From an uncultured Eggerthellaceae bacterium (lineage in GTDB: Bacteria; Actinomycetota; Coriobacteriia; Coriobacteriales; Eggerthellaceae), in contig CAKTVK010000054.1 in the NCBI GenBank assembly GCA_934623455.1, forward strand, positions 1 through 13,914: a DNA stretch of 13,914 bases, read 5' to 3'. Position 1 is the stretch's first letter, and the number at the start of each line of letters is the position of its first letter. A program made the translations under genes and the position numbers. Of the stretch, positions 12,334-13,914 are shown piece after piece. Below the pieces are notes generated by a model. It was not told the origin of the DNA and did no database searches. It saw only the letters and a program-made list of their open reading frames with translations.

Positions 12334-13692
12334 ATGTTCAAACGAAAAATCTACGAAAAGCTCCTTGCGTGGAAATCCGAAAGCAAAGGGAAAAGCGCTT
12401 TGCTCATCGAAGGCGCTCGCCGTGTAGGAAAGTCAACCATCGTCGAAGAGTTCGCTCGTCGTGAGTACGAGACATACCTTATTATCGATTTCACGCGAGT
12501 ATCTGCCTCGTTCAAGCAAACGTTTCTCGACACCAGATCCGACATGGACAGCTTCTTTTTGTACTTGGCTGCGGAATTCGGCGCCCGATTCGTAGAACAC
12601 AAGACGCTCATTGTGTTTGATGAGGTCCAGGCATTTCCCCCGGCCCGTGAGTTCATAAAACACCTGGTAGCGGACGGTCGTTACGACTACATCGAAACAG
12701 GATCGCTCGTCTCCATCAAGAGCAACGTGAAGGACATTCTCATCCCATCTGAAGAGGAGGCCATCAAAATGCAGCCTCTTGACTTCGAAGAGTTTCTCTG
12801 GGCCATGGGCGAGAATGCCTTAGCAACGATGATCAGACATTCTTTTGATGAAATGAAAAGCTTGCCGGACTCTCTCCATAGAAAAGCAGACCGGTTGTGG
12901 CGAGAATACATGCTGGTCGGCGGCATGCCGCAATCCGTCGACGCCTATGTCGGCGCCCGCGACATGATGTCTTCCGACAAAGCGAAGCGTCTCATCCTCA
13001 ACCTGTATCGAAACGATGTGGAAAAACACGGAGGTACTGCGGCGAAAAGGATAAAGGCGGTGTTCGATGCGATACCGGGACAACTTTCGCGCCACGAGAA
13101 AAAGCTTGTCTACGCCAACATCGATAAGGATTCTCGGGCCCGAGACTACGTGACGGCGCTCGCATGGATGAAAGAAGCAGCAACAGTGAACCTGTGCACG
13201 CTGTGCACTGACCCCTCTGTCGGGCTGGGTCTGTCGGAGAACGACGAAGCCGTAAAGTGCTACATGGCGGATACGGGATTGCTTGCCAGCATGGCACTCG
13301 CATCACCAGATAGCGCCCTTTCGGGAATTTACCGCCAGGTTCTTATGGGTGATGTAGAGGTAAATGAAGGCATGCTCATGGAAAACGCAGTCGCCCAGCA
13401 GCTTCGCGCCAACGGCCACCCGCTGTTCTTCTATTCGAAGTACTCGGAAGTAAAAGAGGAGCGAATGGAGATAGATTTCCTTATCGTGCGCCCCTATCCC
13501 GATGCAGCCATGAAACCGCGCGTCTGCCCCGTAGAAGTAAAATCAGGCAAGCGCTACTCACCCGTTTCGCTGAATAAGTTCAAAGCCAAGTTCAAAAAAC
13601 GCGTAGGAACAGAGTACGTGCTCCATACCAAGCCGTTAAAGGTTGAAGGCGATAGGGTTTTTCTGCCATTGTATATGACCATCTGCCTGTAA
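12334..13692 (+). CDS. AAA ATPase with C-terminal DUF4143 nuclease-fold domain
   Basis: This 452-residue protein starts at ATG 12334 with AGGAAAGG just upstream. The N-terminal AAA domain has Walker A GARRVGKS (27-34), Walker B LIVFDEVQAF (92-101), and the family hallmark ETGSLVSIK (121-129), followed by PLDFEEFLWA (148-157). The C-terminal region has a restriction-endonuclease-like pattern: MEN (349-351), MEIDFLIV (Glu379, Asp381) and PVEVKSGK (Glu401, Lys403). This AAA/DUF4143 family is widespread, often as single genes, in gut actinobacteria and Bacteroidetes. Its role is not settled; suggestions include DNA transactions and defence. No partner gene is adjacent. The upstream 33-bp-spaced repeats suggest tight or self-regulated expression. 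Nothing links it to the rdh cluster beyond position. Confidence 0.9.
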   Translation: MFKRKIYEKLLAWKSESKGKSALLIEGARRVGKSTIVEEFARREYETYLIIDFTRVSASFKQTFLDTRSDMDSFFLYLAAEFGARFVEHKTLIVFDEVQAFPPAREFIKHLVADGRYDYIETGSLVSIKSNVKDILIPSEEEAIKMQPLDFEEFLWAMGENALATMIRHSFDEMKSLPDSLHRKADRLWREYMLVGGMPQSVDAYVGARDMMSSDKAKRLILNLYRNDVEKHGGTAAKRIKAVFDAIPGQLSRHEKKLVYANIDKDSRARDYVTALAWMKEAATVNLCTLCTDPSVGLGLSENDEAVKCYMADTGLLASMALASPDSALSGIYRQVLMGDVEVNEGMLMENAVAQQLRANGHPLFFYSKYSEVKEERMEIDFLIVRPYPDAAMKPRVCPVEVKSGKRYSPVSLNKFKAKFKKRVGTEYVLHTKPLKVEGDRVFLPLYMTICL

Positions 13693-13819
13693 GCGCATCG
13701 AGCAGCTCTCGTGCCGTTTTTAGCATCTTGGTCGCGTTTACGGTACATCGTTGGCGCCATGCTGGACCCGAAAACCATCGTCTCGAACGCAAGCGTTCCA
13801 AGCGCACTGCCTAAACGCA

Positions 13820-13849
13820 CGAAGGGCCTCCATTTCTGGAAGCCCTTCG
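13820..13849 (+). terminator. Probable terminator downstream of the AAA ATPase gene
   Basis: CGAAGGGC (13820-13827) pairs with GCCCTTCG (13842-13849); inside, TCC pairs with GGA after one C/A mismatch around an ATTTCT loop. The following bases CCTATTTGTATG are only moderately T-rich. It is 128 bases after the stop. Apart from it, 13693-13914 holds no gene I can support. Confidence 0.55.
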
Positions 13850-13914
13850 CCTATTTGTATGTTTGTCCAGCGCCGCATAAGCAACACGCTTGGACGGCTT
13901 GGATTCCGTAGGGA

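Noticed and set aside
13554..13820. Minus-strand frames after the AAA ATPase gene, including a segment KMLKTARELLDALTG
   Set aside because: They overlap the conserved C-terminus of the ATPase gene, start without a ribosome site and match no family I recognise.

Overview
The window most likely comes from an anaerobic Coriobacteriia actinobacterium of the Eggerthellaceae type (Eggerthella, Slackia, Gordonibacter or Adlercreutzia relatives). This is inferred from gene content: respiratory redox enzymes, each with a LuxR-type regulator, one of which carries about twelve membrane segments, plus a molybdenum enzyme of the acetylene hydratase/catechol dehydroxylase type. No rRNA or other taxonomic marker is present, so the genus is open.

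Layout. (1) 2-2275, plus strand: the 3' part of a molybdopterin enzyme gene, a small two-cluster Fe-S subunit, and a clear intrinsic terminator. (2) 2278-3043: a small zinc-ribbon protein (plus strand) facing a stand-alone LuxR-type HTH regulator (minus strand); their stop codons overlap. (3) 3134-10333, minus strand: one gene cluster of about 7.2 kb, read from right to left. Its order is rdhA (reductive dehalogenase, Tat-exported), rdhB (membrane anchor), a 51-residue Cys/Gly-rich ORF, a short trigger-factor-like chaperone (rdhT-like), rdhC (NosR-like membrane flavoprotein), apbE (FMN transferase), a NusG-domain-II membrane protein, and a Gx/EcfT fusion transporter. (4) 10334-10610: a regulatory region with a perfect 15-6-15 inverted repeat. 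(5) 10611-12044, plus strand: the membrane-embedded LuxR regulator, divergent from rdhA. (6) 12045-13914: a DUF4143-type AAA ATPase gene whose upstream region carries three direct repeats at an exact 33-bp spacing.

How the genes fit together. RdhA would reduce a terminal, probably organohalide, acceptor outside the membrane, and RdhB would anchor it. RdhC would carry electrons towards it through covalently bound FMN and Fe-S centres. The chaperone would help RdhA fold before export. ApbE would attach FMN to RdhC at Thr149. The Gx/EcfT protein could move flavin across the membrane to feed ApbE. The cluster therefore looks like a respiratory dehalogenase module that brings its own extracytosolic flavinylation kit. 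The divergent regulator and the dyad between the two promoters suggest substrate-dependent control. The substrate cannot be read from the sequence.

Two observations deserve attention first: the 51-residue ORF between rdhB and rdhT, whose ribosome binding site lies inside a strong hairpin, and the Gx/EcfT fusion beside ApbE. Four consecutive proteins (RdhC, ApbE, NusG-II protein, Gx/EcfT) also carry long Ala/Gly/Ser/Asp-rich insertions or tails.
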